Assembly (NCBI GenBank): GCA_002221725.1
Contig: NJFT01000421.1
Location: forward strand, 1-12,421
Length of the DNA stretch: 12,421 nt
Direction of reading: 5' to 3'
From: Scedosporium boydii
Taxonomy: Eukaryota; Ascomycota; Sordariomycetes; Microascales; Microascaceae
Made by a program: the position numbers and the translations under genes. Shown here one piece after another: positions 1 to 7,951 of the stretch (position 1 is the first letter of the stretch; each line of letters begins with the position of its first letter). Under the pieces are notes generated by a model. It was not told where the DNA came from, ran no database searches, and saw only the letters and a list, made by a program, of their open reading frames with translations.

Positions 1-60
1 TTCATCATCCTTGTCTTTTTTTCTCCCCCGAGCTGACCCGAGTGATTCCTTTCCTTGCAG

Positions 61-186
61 CTCATCGCCCACTCCGTTGCTGCATTTGCCAAGTCCCTCG
101 AGGGATTCCCTAAGAGGACAGCTGATTTCGCGGTTGCCAGCACGGGCTACCGACCCAAATATCACGGTGGAAAGCTGGCCATTTAA
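61..186 (+). CDS. Terminal exon of a plus-strand gene, product unknown (5' part outside window)
   Basis: Positions 1-60 read as the end of a fungal intron: a CTGAC branch site at 33-37 and a pyrimidine-rich stretch ending TTGCAG at 55-60. From 61 a frame in phase 0 gives 41 residues (starting LIAHSVAAFAKSL, ending YHGGKLAI) and stops at TAA 184-186. The sequence is protein-like, with an Ala-rich amphipathic start and a basic Gly/Tyr-rich end. I do not recognise the family. A longer frame overlaps here in another phase, but it lacks an ATG and runs through the intron end and the 3' flank, so I treat it as a shadow. The rest of the gene lies to the left of the window. It is convergent with the minus-strand gene that ends near 600. 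Confidence 0.6.
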   Translation, partial: LIAHSVAAFAKSLEGFPKRTADFAVASTGYRPKYHGGKLAI

Positions 187-599
187 AAGTCAGGACGAGG
201 TTTTTACAGGTTCTTGCGTAGCATTTAGAACAATAATCGGATCATCAACGGGTCTAATCGAGACAAATTTTGTACAACTTGACTTTCATTGGATACTCAT
301 TAAGATACAGTTGGCGGCGTTTTCCCGTTACAGCAGATGTTTTACGTCCGTGAGCAATGAGCACGTCTGGACCTTGATGTTCTAATCTCACCAAGCTTGA
401 TCTCCACTATGGATTGAATGGCAGCCTCCCATATCAAGTGACAGAGGCAAAGCAGATTTTAGGTCCGGATATGTTTAGCGAATAATACATGGTAAGACTA
501 AAGCAATCACCTTTTGAACATTCTAGGCGCGCAGAACAGTTAAATAGATCATGTACATGGGCTCTAGGGGAAATTTTATCGTTCTACTTCCATTAATTC
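187..599. other. Convergent intergenic spacer
   Basis: About 410 bases lie between the stop of the partial plus-strand gene and the end of the minus-strand membrane-protein gene. It should hold both 3' untranslated regions. It is moderately AT-rich. I see no gene, RNA gene or clear repeat in it. Confidence 0.5.
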
Positions 600-1576
600 T
601 TAGACTCTCTCCTTTCCTTCCAACACAGACCTTTTGCTTCCGTGCTGCCTTCTCTTTTCTGCTCTTTCGGTTGATTGGCTAGTGCTTCTGGTGGCCTTGC
701 CTTGATCGCGAATGTTCACGGTTCGGTTAGTGGTCCTATGGAAATGCCGAGCCTTCTGCCCTTCTAGCTCTGCGACTGAGAAATAACCGTCGTGCATCAC
801 GGACCCCGTGTTGAGTTACCTCTGCTAGTTAGTTCACGTCCTGGTGGCATATTATCAATAACATACTGACCTACCGAGTCGAAGTCTTGGTGCGGATCGC
901 TGTCGTCAGACAGAGGCCTGGAGTGTTGGGCGTGGGAAGGTTGAGAGGTTAAGTTCCGAGGTTCCTCTTCACGAACGTCAGGTGACTGTTGTCTCTCCAG
1001 GTCCCAGACTACTCCCGGAGAATACTCCCGAGTCTTAGGGCGTGGAACCTTGGACCGAGCCATTTCTGTGCTGCGAGAACCGAGGGGTTCCTTTAACGGC
1101 TTGAGCTCGATACTAGAATCTTTAGCGAAGTCTGGGGGTAAAGGGGCTTCAATCAGCCAATAGTCTGACACTGCTCTGGGACGAGGGCCTTCGTATGCAC
1201 CACCACGGCCAGGAGGGATGGGACCCCCAGGGATTATCTTGACCTTCCTACCATCCAATCCCACGTACGTGACCACTGGAGCAGGTACGGGAGGTACTGG
1301 AGTTTCCTCGGTGGATTTCGGGGTTGTTTACCTTTGGCTTTTGGTGCTAGCATCATCATTGTCTGGGAATAGCTCTGGGTGCGCTCGTTTGAAGGCCTTG
1401 TACTCCTGCACCGTGCAGCTTGCTCGTCGGAGACGGACTATGAAGACACAGATGGAGAGGATGGAGAGGAGGAATAGGATGCCCAGGATGATGAGAGCTG
1501 CGATAAAGAGGAAGATTTTGATTTGACACCCCATGAGGGTGGTGTCGGTTTCGGGGGCTTCCGGAGTATCGGCCAT
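600..1576 (-). CDS. Small single-pass membrane protein, hypothetical (interrupted frame; three-exon model)
   Basis: The chosen start is ATG 1576-1574 (MADTPEAPE), with A at -3; another in-frame ATG lies at 1627. Seen: an acidic 15-residue N-terminus, one strongly hydrophobic segment (about residues 16-45, rich in I/L/F), a basic RLRR stop-transfer stretch, then a long hydrophilic tail rich in Pro, Ser and charged residues. This suggests a single-pass anchor with an extended tail; function unknown. The frame meets TAA at 1330-1328 but continues in the same frame with protein-like sequence (ending in PGRGG and beyond). A GTAAAC donor at 1331 and a TAG acceptor ending at 1248 would excise 84 nt in phase and remove the stop, though no good branch site is visible. 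Near the 3' end, the frame either stops at 799-797 or removes a 44-nt intron (819-776, GTAACT...TTTCTCAG), joining in phase to a basic 58-residue tail that ends at 600. The full model encodes 282 residues. The gene could also be a pseudogene. Confidence 0.45.
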
Positions 1577-1800
1577 TATTAACAGGGCTGGGTATGTTCT
1601 GGTAAGCGGACTTACGTGTTTCGACATTTGATGGTAGGTGTATTGGGAGGTGTTGACTGGATGTCTTGGGGGGGTGGATTTGGGGAAGAGGATAGTTGGC
1701 TAATATGGCCCGGGGGAATCCGGAGCCTTAATACTTGAGCCGCCTTTGTGTTGCGTCTAAATCTAGTTTGGGTGCTTCAGGAACGTATATAGGTTACAAA
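1577..1800 (-). promoter_or_regulatory. Upstream region of the minus-strand membrane-protein gene
   Basis: This stretch precedes the minus-strand start. In its first bases an alternative in-frame ATG (1627-1625) is followed by CACGTAAGT, so a donor-like site sits just after it. G-runs on the plus strand near 1667-1685 make the minus-strand leader C-rich, as is common for fungal leaders. No specific operator is recognised. Confidence 0.25.
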
Positions 1801-2570
1801 GTCATTATGGAGTTGAAGATACAAAGACAACTGTAACTACAAGGCCATTCGGCCCATACGAAACCAAGGTTTCAAAGAGGGTGAAGCTCTTGGTATCACA
1901 AGGACTTGGAACAAAGGAGGTTTTCACTCGGCATATAGGAGGTGACAAAGACCTTTTGTTTTGGTGATAATGCCACTGTCGAGGGTGTTGCGAAGACATC
2001 TCCAAAACACTCGCGAGGAGGTACAAAATAGACCTGGGCTGGACTGGTGAAGGATTTCAACCACGTCCAAGTCACGGAATCAAGGAAGAACTTGGCAATA
2101 TAGTTGAATTTCAGATACAACCAACCTATAAAGCACCAAGAAATGAAGTCTACCAGCAGCTGAAAAGGTCGGGAATTCCTCCCATTTCCTCATAAGCCTA
2201 ATTTCCTAAACTTCAACCCCGGTCTTGTTGCACTCTAACAATATTAAACTCTGACAGCGCATTCTCACCCAGTTCAGTTGGCGACTCCTGATCCACGCAA
2301 CACCACTTTGTTGATACCCGGCGCTGTTCGGGTTGACGGAGATCGTCGGATGATCCGACCCCAGCCGCTATTGCTACAACTGACGAGGCTAAATACGTTG
2401 TGAGAGGTAAGTAAGGTGCTCCACATATATACACTGCCGCCATGTCTCTGTCACACGCTGGCGCTGATGATTTCCACCACACGCAGACGAAGCCGTCGTT
2501 AAGAACGAATGGACTGGCGAGACACATGAGCTGAAACGAGGGGAACGTCGAACGCCCCCTCAACGAGGCT
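1801..2570 (+). pseudogene. Possible gene relic with a candidate intron, identity unknown
   Basis: No intact gene is visible. On the plus strand, one frame is open from about 1815 to two stops (TGA TAA) near 1965 and then reads on in the same frame to about 2190, as if interrupted. Further on, GTAAGT at 2407 and CACACGCAG ending at 2486 bound a candidate 80-nt intron with a GCTGAT branch-like site. Joining the flanks keeps one frame (end of upstream exon EAKYVVR; downstream exon starts DEAVVKNEW) and stops at about 2572. The longest minus-strand frame here (2213-2614) starts at GTG and I regard it as antisense. I recognise no family. The pieces may be a decayed gene or chance. Confidence 0.2.
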
Positions 2571-2572
2571 AG

Positions 2573-2984
2573 TGTCTGGAGATTGAAGGTCTTAGATGTT
2601 ATCCCCCATTTCACCTTCCAGACTTTAGCTAGTCTCTTTAGACGAACTGGTCATTGTCGAATGTGATGTTGTAGAGCCGTATTTAGCGAGCGCCGCATTG
2701 GTAGAGAATGCTTTTCTAACTAATTCTGCGATAATCCGTCTGTAATCCGGTCGTGGGTAGATGTCGGAGGTTCCCCATTTTTGGGAAATCCGTGACAGTC
2801 AACAGTCGTAAGCCCGATGTTATCCTCGTCCGTTATTAGGACTCCGGCTGTTGTTGACAAAAAGATCCTTGGATTTTCGGAGGAGGGGCCGCTCTCACTC
2901 TGGGTTGGAGTATCCCGTACTGGCTCTCCTCAAGATCGTCTGGGCTGCTGTTACCTCGCCCCGTCGGCGATTCGATGAAACGAA
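2573..2984. other. Gene-free stretch next to the helicase relic
   Basis: No sustained frame with coding character is seen on either strand. It lies downstream of the minus-strand helicase relic and may contain its unrecognisable C-terminal part, since a full Helitron helicase domain continues past the last motif I can see. I found no repeat or RNA gene. Confidence 0.3.
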
Positions 2985-3686
2985 CTAGGGGGGCGAGAGT
3001 GGCCGATCAAAGGAACGATAGATGTCCTGACCCGCAATGTTAAAATGGTAGCTCAACACACAATCAAAAGGAGCGGCCGCTCAAAAGGGGATGGAACTGG
3101 GTGCAAATTGCCAACTAGAAAGACACCGATGCCACCTAGAAGATCATTGACATGACCAGGAAACACTTGACGAAGGCGTTAATCCACCATCCAAGTACTC
3201 GAAGGACAATCATCGGAGATGAGGTACCTCACCCCTCGGAGCCTATTCTGTACTGCAGAGAGGTTTGTTTCGCTGTGGGGAGTAAACCTCGACACGTTGA
3301 TAGGCAAACGCAGGAGTGAATGGATAGTAACGCCACTGATATTGCTAGCGGCAACACCAGTCGGGCGGACAAGAACCACTAGGTCAGAGTAACAAACGAC
3401 TTGCCACTGCCACCCTCATCATCGTTAAATAAAAGCGGCGCTGGGGTCTTGAGCGTTTCCCACGCTGAGCAATGAGGTACATACATGCGTCGTAGATAAG
3501 TCGCTTCTCACGATTGAGGCTGTCCTCTATGCCTTGAGGGACATCGCCAACTTCGTCCGTAGTAGAAAAAGAGTCTTCTTTTAATTCCACCGCTGAGGGC
3601 TAAGCTGCGATCTGGGAGATTGCCTTGGCCATTTTCGGAGTCCGGTACTGCAGGTAGTCTGCTCTGGAAGCTTTACGCAAAGCCAT
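2985..3686 (-). pseudogene. Decayed PIF1-like DNA helicase, Helitron type
   Basis: Read on the minus strand across several frames, this follows the order of the Helitron/PIF1 superfamily 1 helicase. It begins at ATG 3686, with a linker reaching LNREKRLIYDA (the usual LN-x-EQ-x-x-(I/V)-(F/Y)-D region). A Walker A motif GGSGKS follows at 3414-3397. Motif Ia is RPTGVAA (3367-3347), then TIHSLLRLP (3328-3302). A region ending VRYLISDD corresponds to the Walker B (IIDE) strand, but with DD instead of DE. Next come RLRQVFPG (from 3178) and GGIGVFLVGN (3136-3107), matching the family's RLRQ-FP...FGG...-GD segment; GQDIYRSFD lies at 3032 onward. Lesions: TAG 3602-3600, a frameshift near 3460, loss of most residues between the P-loop and motif Ia with a frame change (about 3390-3380), TAA 3181-3179, another frame change before 3032, and TAG 2987-2985. 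The replication-initiator domain of a full Helitron is not seen. It is non-functional and marks old transposon activity. Confidence 0.75.
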
Positions 3687-3980
3687 GTGTGCGCTCGGTT
3701 AATAAATTGGCCGGCAATACTGAGTGTAATATAGACATAAGAGCTAGAGTCCTACTGTAGCTGAGGTGTCTTGTGCGTCTGGATTTATTTCGAGAAAGTT
3801 GAAGGGACATTGTTGAGTTGGAATTGGTCGGTTGATGTGTCCCAGGCATTCAGATCGATGGAAGGTTGATCGTTTTGATGGGTTGGCCTTGAGAAGTCCC
3901 ATTGCCCAGACGCCTAAGTGATAGCCCAGCTCCTCCGCCGCGCACAGGCGCATCCTCTTTTGCTGCCAGATAGCCCAGCC
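3687..3980. other. Flank upstream of the helicase relic; possible upstream exon of a fossil gene
   Basis: No ATG-led gene is seen. The last part (about 3918-3980) is GC-rich, lacks stops in one plus frame, and leads directly into the canonical intron donor at 3981, so it may be untranslated leader or exon. The minus-strand frames here are shadows without recognisable content. Confidence 0.25.
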
Positions 3981-4041
3981 GTAAGTAGGTTAGCAACTTG
4001 GCCTCCACCCGTTTCTGACCGGCCCTCTTTCTCTCCCACAG
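3981..4041 (+). other. Canonical spliceosomal intron candidate (61 nt)
   Basis: It has a GTAAGT donor at 3981, a CTGAC branch site near 4015-4019, a polypyrimidine stretch CTCTTTCTCTCCC and a CACAG acceptor ending at 4041 (a second CAG follows at 4044). Length, branch spacing and tract are textbook for filamentous ascomycetes, so this is the strongest splice signal in the gene-poor interval. Which exons it joins is unclear. Downstream, an ATG at 4117 opens a 67-codon frame (MSRRKLVDALC...), and another frame is open from 4042 through 4411. It could be a 5'-UTR intron of a gene that has since decayed. Confidence 0.4.
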
Positions 4042-4420
4042 CAGCGGCTGTGTCCTCTCCGCCGCCGTTCTCGAGGTTCCGGACCTTGCCATTGGCCGGC
4101 CATTCGGCCCTCGGTCATGTCTCGTCGGAAATTGGTTGACGCTCTCTGTGTCTCTCCTCCATGTCGAGCTAGCCAGGCTTCAATGCCACATTTTGGCCGC
4201 CACGTGGAATATCCCGTCATTCTCTGCCTCTACCGGATGCACGGTTTCGAGCCGTGCACTCGAGTCTGTGGAGAAAGGAACTACTTTCGACATGGCCACA
4301 GTTCACACCCTTGGGGTTAGAAAGTTGCCCCTGTTATTGTCGACAGGATTCGGAATAATGGAAGGATCCCATTCAGCAGAAGGGGGAATTCATGCCATTG
4401 AAGCCCCTTGAGCTTCTCAA
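4042..4420 (+). other. Open but unassigned stretch downstream of the candidate intron
   Basis: Two overlapping plus frames are open here: 4117-4320 from ATG, and a longer one without a good start that ends at 4411. Neither shows a recognisable motif. The first encodes a short basic, Cys-rich peptide. The stretch is GC-rich, so open frames arise easily. I do not call a gene. Confidence 0.2.
4238..4258. repeat. Short perfect hairpin (7-bp stem, 7-nt loop)
   Basis: TGCACGG at 4238-4244 pairs with CCGTGCA at 4252-4258 around the loop TTTCGAG. The loop loosely recalls a tRNA T-loop, but the T-T-C order and flanking arms do not fit a tRNA. Its role, if any, is unknown. Confidence 0.35.
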
Positions 4421-4423
4421 CAG

Positions 4424-5103
4424 ATGTGGGTAGCGCCGATGCTTTTCGAGAAGTGTGAAGAGGTCCTTGACAGTGAACGTCTGCCATGGATCAGGTCGTT
4501 AACCAGGCCAAATACTATTTATCATTCCATTAGCATCCCAGGTCAGAGACGTATCGGGAGTAGACTTCCAGCTTTGCCCTCGGTGTCTACACACGACGTA
4601 TATTGCGCCGTCGTTTCGAGAAGTAAGTATCTTGGCATCTTGCCCATGCTCTCCACCATTTCCTACGCCTCCGCGCGTACGAAGCTGGCAGCGAGTGAGG
4701 TACTGAGTTCCCGTCCCTTCATTGGAGACCGTTTTTTAAGGATATCTGCGCGCAGAAGCTCGATAAGACCGAGTCCAAGTTCCGCTGGCCGCGATACTGG
4801 AAGCATCTTTTGTGCGAGATACTCAGCCGTAAGTGGGTGAATCCTGACATTTGTGCCTCGAAGCGCTTTCCCGGTGGTAGCCTAGTCCGTCTTCCCATCG
4901 AACGGGAGGCTTCTGCCGAAACAGATCCCTGTATCGCCGGAAGCGCTCCGATGCTAATCAGCTGGCCGGATGCCACCAGCCCCGATCTCAAATCCAACGT
5001 TCTCGATTCGGGCCATGAAAACCTTGCATTTCCTGGGGGGCCAACCCGATTCGGGCCCACAAGCACCGAGGGAGCAGCCCAATCACCCGAAAACATCGTT
5101 TAA
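4424..5103 (+). pseudogene. Possible decayed multi-exon gene, product unknown
   Basis: Two overlapping plus frames look partly coding. One starts at ATG 4424 and runs 138 codons with no recognised motif. The other is open from 4699 to TAA 5101-5103 (135 codons) but lacks an ATG for its first 80 or so codons. It begins with a Trp/Lys-rich stretch (KDICAQKLDKTESKF, then RWPRYWKHLL) that reads like real protein. Splice-like signals support exons: GTAAGT at 4623, and GTAAGT at 4830 with CTGAC near 4845-4849 and CTAG ending at 4886, a 57-nt intron that would keep the second frame. I cannot assemble a complete gene from a start codon, so the locus may be broken or need transcript data. No family is recognised. 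Confidence 0.25.
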
Positions 5104-6970
5104 CCTTTTGTGCAAGAGCTTGACTAGACGGGTTTACCTGATTCTTATTTGTCGCCAATCAGGCCAACAAATCTGCGATTCGGTTGCCGTCCAGGTTACT
5201 GTATACGACGAGGGGGATGCCTCGAACCGCCCGTCGCAAATACTCTTGAGCCTGCTCCCCAGCCTTGAGCGTGGGCGCTAAAAAGTTGGCAATTGGATAT
5301 GCACCCTAATCAAGAGGGAGAAGAAGCGATTGCCAGCACTTCGGATCCTTCGAATCCAAGAGACAATGAGCAGGGATCGGAGAGGAATAATACCGAACCG
5401 GGGGGGGTAATAGTAGGGGGTTTGTGATGTCGAGATTGAGTTTTAGGACATGGATAGTGGCCGCCACGAGCAAGGGTGACATTTTATTCTGCCATTTGGT
5501 GAAGGCGTGTTCGCCTCTTCCTCGATGCGATTTCCTGGGGGTTACGAACCCTTGCTCATTATACGATAGTCTGTGATTGAACGAGTTTCCATCTATAACA
5601 TGAAAATCAAACTAGACATAGCATGGAAAATTTGAGAAGTGGTAGATGGCGAATGGTTCAGGTAGTTGTCGATGATTGTAGATGTGTGTGCGGGAACTGA
5701 AGTCGGTGTGCGTTATTGGGAAAGGTTTCAAAACAGGAGCCTATTTCCTAGGAAAACCTAAATAATGTGATGGTGGTAGTAGTTTGGCTCTTCCTTCCTC
5801 CGGTGGTCGTTCAATATTCGCCTGTATTGTGATAGATACAAGAAGAAGGAAAGGAGACACAATCGTTTTCTTTCTCTCCCTCTGAATCACCGAATCGACC
5901 GTGCCTTCTGAGAATGTCTCTTTGTGGCACCTGCTTTGCTGCCTTAACCACTGCCTAGAAAAACAATCTTGCTAGCATTAGCAAAGAGAAAAGGCGAGAT
6001 TTGGCAGGGAGGAAACAACTATAGCTTGACCCTAACTCCGTCCTCAGGGATGCTGCATCGGCGCGCAGGCCGTCAATAGAGATAGGCGGGTTTCGGCGGC
6101 AGTTTCTCCAGAATAAAGCAGAATATATTTCCAATGTTCTTAGACTAGCCGTATTTCTCCGTTTGTGGGGTTCCGAAATGCGGAGAGGTCCTTTCGAAGG
6201 ACCAAAGCAGGATTCCGTGACGTATCGGCGGGACTTCCGAGCCACACAGGCTTAGGGACTATCGGGAGTCGGAACCTCGCGTTTATGGCCAGCGCACGTA
6301 AAAAAGCGTTCCATCGTGAGGGGTATCTGCTTACCGACATGAACGGAGGGTGGCCATCGCAGAAGCTTTGAGAATTTTGAGAGTCGGACGGTGCTTTAAA
6401 AACGTCCTTTGGACGGACGAACAAAACGTTGTTGTTCCTGGAAGAACAGGTTTTCTTTGGATGGAAATGTTGACTGGGAATGCTAATGTCTCGATTGAGG
6501 TTTGGCAGAACAGGTTAGCCAGACTTCCAACAGGATTTGATGACAGTAGGATGAAGGAAAGGAGAAGAGGAGAATGGTCTGGCGAAGCAGAGATGGACCG
6601 GTATAAGTAGCCTTGGTGGAAATCGGGCGGAGCCTGGTTTGGCCCCAAGATATATCCATCCTAGTTTCCTCAGTAAAGCAGTTGCCAACTTTCTCCCGAG
6701 ATTAGCATAGCTCACTAGTCGGGCAGGCATGGGCAACGCCACTTCATGAACTGCCTTCATAGCCTTGATGGCCGATTGAGACCCATGCCAACATCGTTGG
6801 ACGAATCGTCACTTCTTCCAGGAAGCCTACTCAGACTCAGGAAGCCACCTGGCCCAGAAAGAACCAAGATATCTGGCCATTCACCGTCACTTCCCTCCTT
6901 AGTTCATGGTTCAGGAACAATCATAGCTCGGAAGGGAAAGGATGCCGAGAGTGAGCTCTACATAAGTTGA
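5104..6970. other. Gene-poor stretch
   Basis: No gene can be supported. A 42-codon ATG frame (5299-5427) encodes an acidic, Asn/Gly/Glu-rich low-complexity peptide and ends beside a G-run (8 G at 5400-5407, then 5 G at 5416-5420). Plus frames at 6165-6371 and 6350-6610 begin with GTG and lack sustained family features. A single VLWTDE string near 6406-6423 recalls the VLxSDE box of Tc1/mariner transposases, but nothing around it confirms that. A pyrimidine-rich patch at 5866-5882 is followed by an ATG at 5914 that stops after 14 codons. Confidence 0.35.
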
Positions 6971-7183
6971 CTCCCTTTCCTATAATCTTCCGGCCTCATC
7001 TCATTTTATCCACTCCATAGTATGTCTCAGCCATTACGCGCCGGCACTACCAGCTTCCACGCCTTCTTCTCTATCACCACAGTCTTCTCCCAGCAACCAC
7101 AGGTCTCTAACTTTTGCCCCAGTCATATCCCCACCCTTTCCGCATCATCAAACCACCTCACCATCCAGTAGACCCCAAGTATC
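6971..7183 (+). promoter_or_regulatory. Pyrimidine-rich promoter and 5' leader of the gene at 7184
   Basis: From about 6971 the plus strand turns strongly C/T-rich (repeated TTCC, CTTCTTCTC and CCACC blocks) up to the start codon. This is typical of transcription starts and leaders in Aspergillus-like fungi. The base composition differs sharply from the preceding DNA, which supports the 7184 ATG as a real start. Confidence 0.4.
7022..7171 (+). other. Upstream open reading frame of 49 codons in the leader
   Basis: ATG 7022-7024 opens a frame of 49 codons ending at TAG 7169-7171, only 12 nt before the main ATG at 7184. If transcription starts upstream of 7022, ribosomes would meet this frame first, so it could repress or regulate translation of the main frame. 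The peptide is Ser/Thr/Pro-rich and unremarkable, as expected for a CT-rich leader. If transcription starts inside it, it has no role. Confidence 0.3.
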
Positions 7184-7951
7184 ATGGCTCCTAGTACTAA
7201 TGCGGGAGTACCTCCTCCCAAGCTTCTAACGCGCCCCAAAGCGCAGGAGGCCCTCATGGCCGTCATTAGTCGCATGCCCCCATCCTGGTTCGACCATTAT
7301 CGGGGCAAAGCTATTGTAGCTGTTCTTAAAGTGGTCGCCACTTGTAGCGCCGACGTGGGCATCCCTCAGCACTCTCTGACCGTGGATCTACAGAAAAAGA
7401 TTGGATCTAACCCACCCATAAAGCCTTCCGTCTATCAGATGTGGGCCGGTCTCCTCCTCGGCTGGGACGAGGAGGAAGGAAAATTGCCTCAGGGTTTGTT
7501 GGACGCAATACACGCCAACAAATGGGATGATATGGTCAATATCAACCCCTCTCGAAAGGACGCTGCGCTAAACATTCTACACCGCACCGTGGACGCCTTT
7601 TCCCGCCGGATGAATGACGACGATCACTTCTTTGCACTCCTTTGCTACGATGAAGTAGCCAAGCTCAAGTCGGACACTGCCAGTTACTTTCGACACCTCG
7701 TCAATGCTATTGTGGTCACTGAAGTAACTGAAGAGGCCATTTGCTGGGCTTTGCCTGTCGACATAAACAAGGAACCGGGAGACATCAAGGTCATGCTCTC
7801 CAAGCCACTTCAGCTCGAATCCTGGCCACTACAATCGCAGCCAGCACTGTCTGAGCCCGACCGCCCAACCCCCAGCCGGGGACGGATGAGGAAGCACGGC
7901 GAGTTCCTCGAAGATGCGGTGCTTGATTTGGTAGAGAATGCCGTACGGTAA
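7184..7951 (+). CDS. Hypothetical protein, 255 residues to the first stop
   Basis: ATG 7184 lies in a good context (ATCATGG) directly after a CT-rich leader. The product is soluble-looking, with no signal peptide or membrane segment. Residues 1-20 are Pro/Ala-rich and disordered. About 20-200 read as a mainly helical globular part (PPSWFDHYRGKAIVAVLKV, a WAGLLLGWDEEEGKLP loop, DAALNILHRTVDAFSRRM, a DHFFALLCYDEVAKL helix). About 205-240 is a Pro/Ser-rich linker, followed by an acidic helix (EFLEDAVLDLVENAV). I do not recognise the family and assign no function. The stop TAA at 7949-7951 is suspicious because the same frame continues with coding-like sequence (next entry). The gene has no introns if read this way. 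It stands alone, flanked by long gene-free stretches. Confidence 0.65.
   Translation: MAPSTNAGVPPPKLLTRPKAQEALMAVISRMPPSWFDHYRGKAIVAVLKVVATCSADVGIPQHSLTVDLQKKIGSNPPIKPSVYQMWAGLLLGWDEEEGKLPQGLLDAIHANKWDDMVNINPSRKDAALNILHRTVDAFSRRMNDDDHFFALLCYDEVAKLKSDTASYFRHLVNAIVVTEVTEEAICWALPVDINKEPGDIKVMLSKPLQLESWPLQSQPALSEPDRPTPSRGRMRKHGEFLEDAVLDLVENAVR

Noticed and set aside
11..385. 124-codon plus frame at the window start
   Set aside because: It begins with TTG inside a clear intron end (CTGAC plus pyrimidine tract plus CAG at 60) and conflicts with the phase-0 exon 61-186.
1328..1330. Programmed stop-codon readthrough in the membrane-protein gene
   Set aside because: UAA followed by A lacks the known leaky context (UGA CUA type); splicing or a nonsense mutation explains the frame more simply.
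2213..2614. 133-codon minus-strand frame
   Set aside because: It begins with GTG, has no recognised motif and lies opposite a better-supported plus-strand exon pair with splice signals.
3065..3088. 12-bp palindrome GAGCGGCCGCTC flanked by direct CAAAAGG repeats, looking like a tiny insertion with target duplication
   Set aside because: It lies inside the helicase relic where the frame reads through it (PFERPLL), so it is probably chance; the repeats are only 7 bp.
4238..4258. Hairpin with TTTCGAG loop as a tRNA T arm
   Set aside because: The loop order is not TTC-R-A, and no D arm, anticodon arm or acceptor stem fits.
5400..5420. G-runs as a possible G-quadruplex
   Set aside because: Only two separate tracts (8 and 5 G) with an 8-nt spacer; a four-tract fold would need splitting each run, so support is weak.
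6350..6610. VLWTDE string reminiscent of the VLxSDE catalytic box of Tc1/mariner transposases
   Set aside because: Only one short motif matches. The frame starts at GTG, the sequence after it does not follow the family, no helix-turn-helix or later DE/DD residue could be placed, and no terminal inverted repeats were seen.
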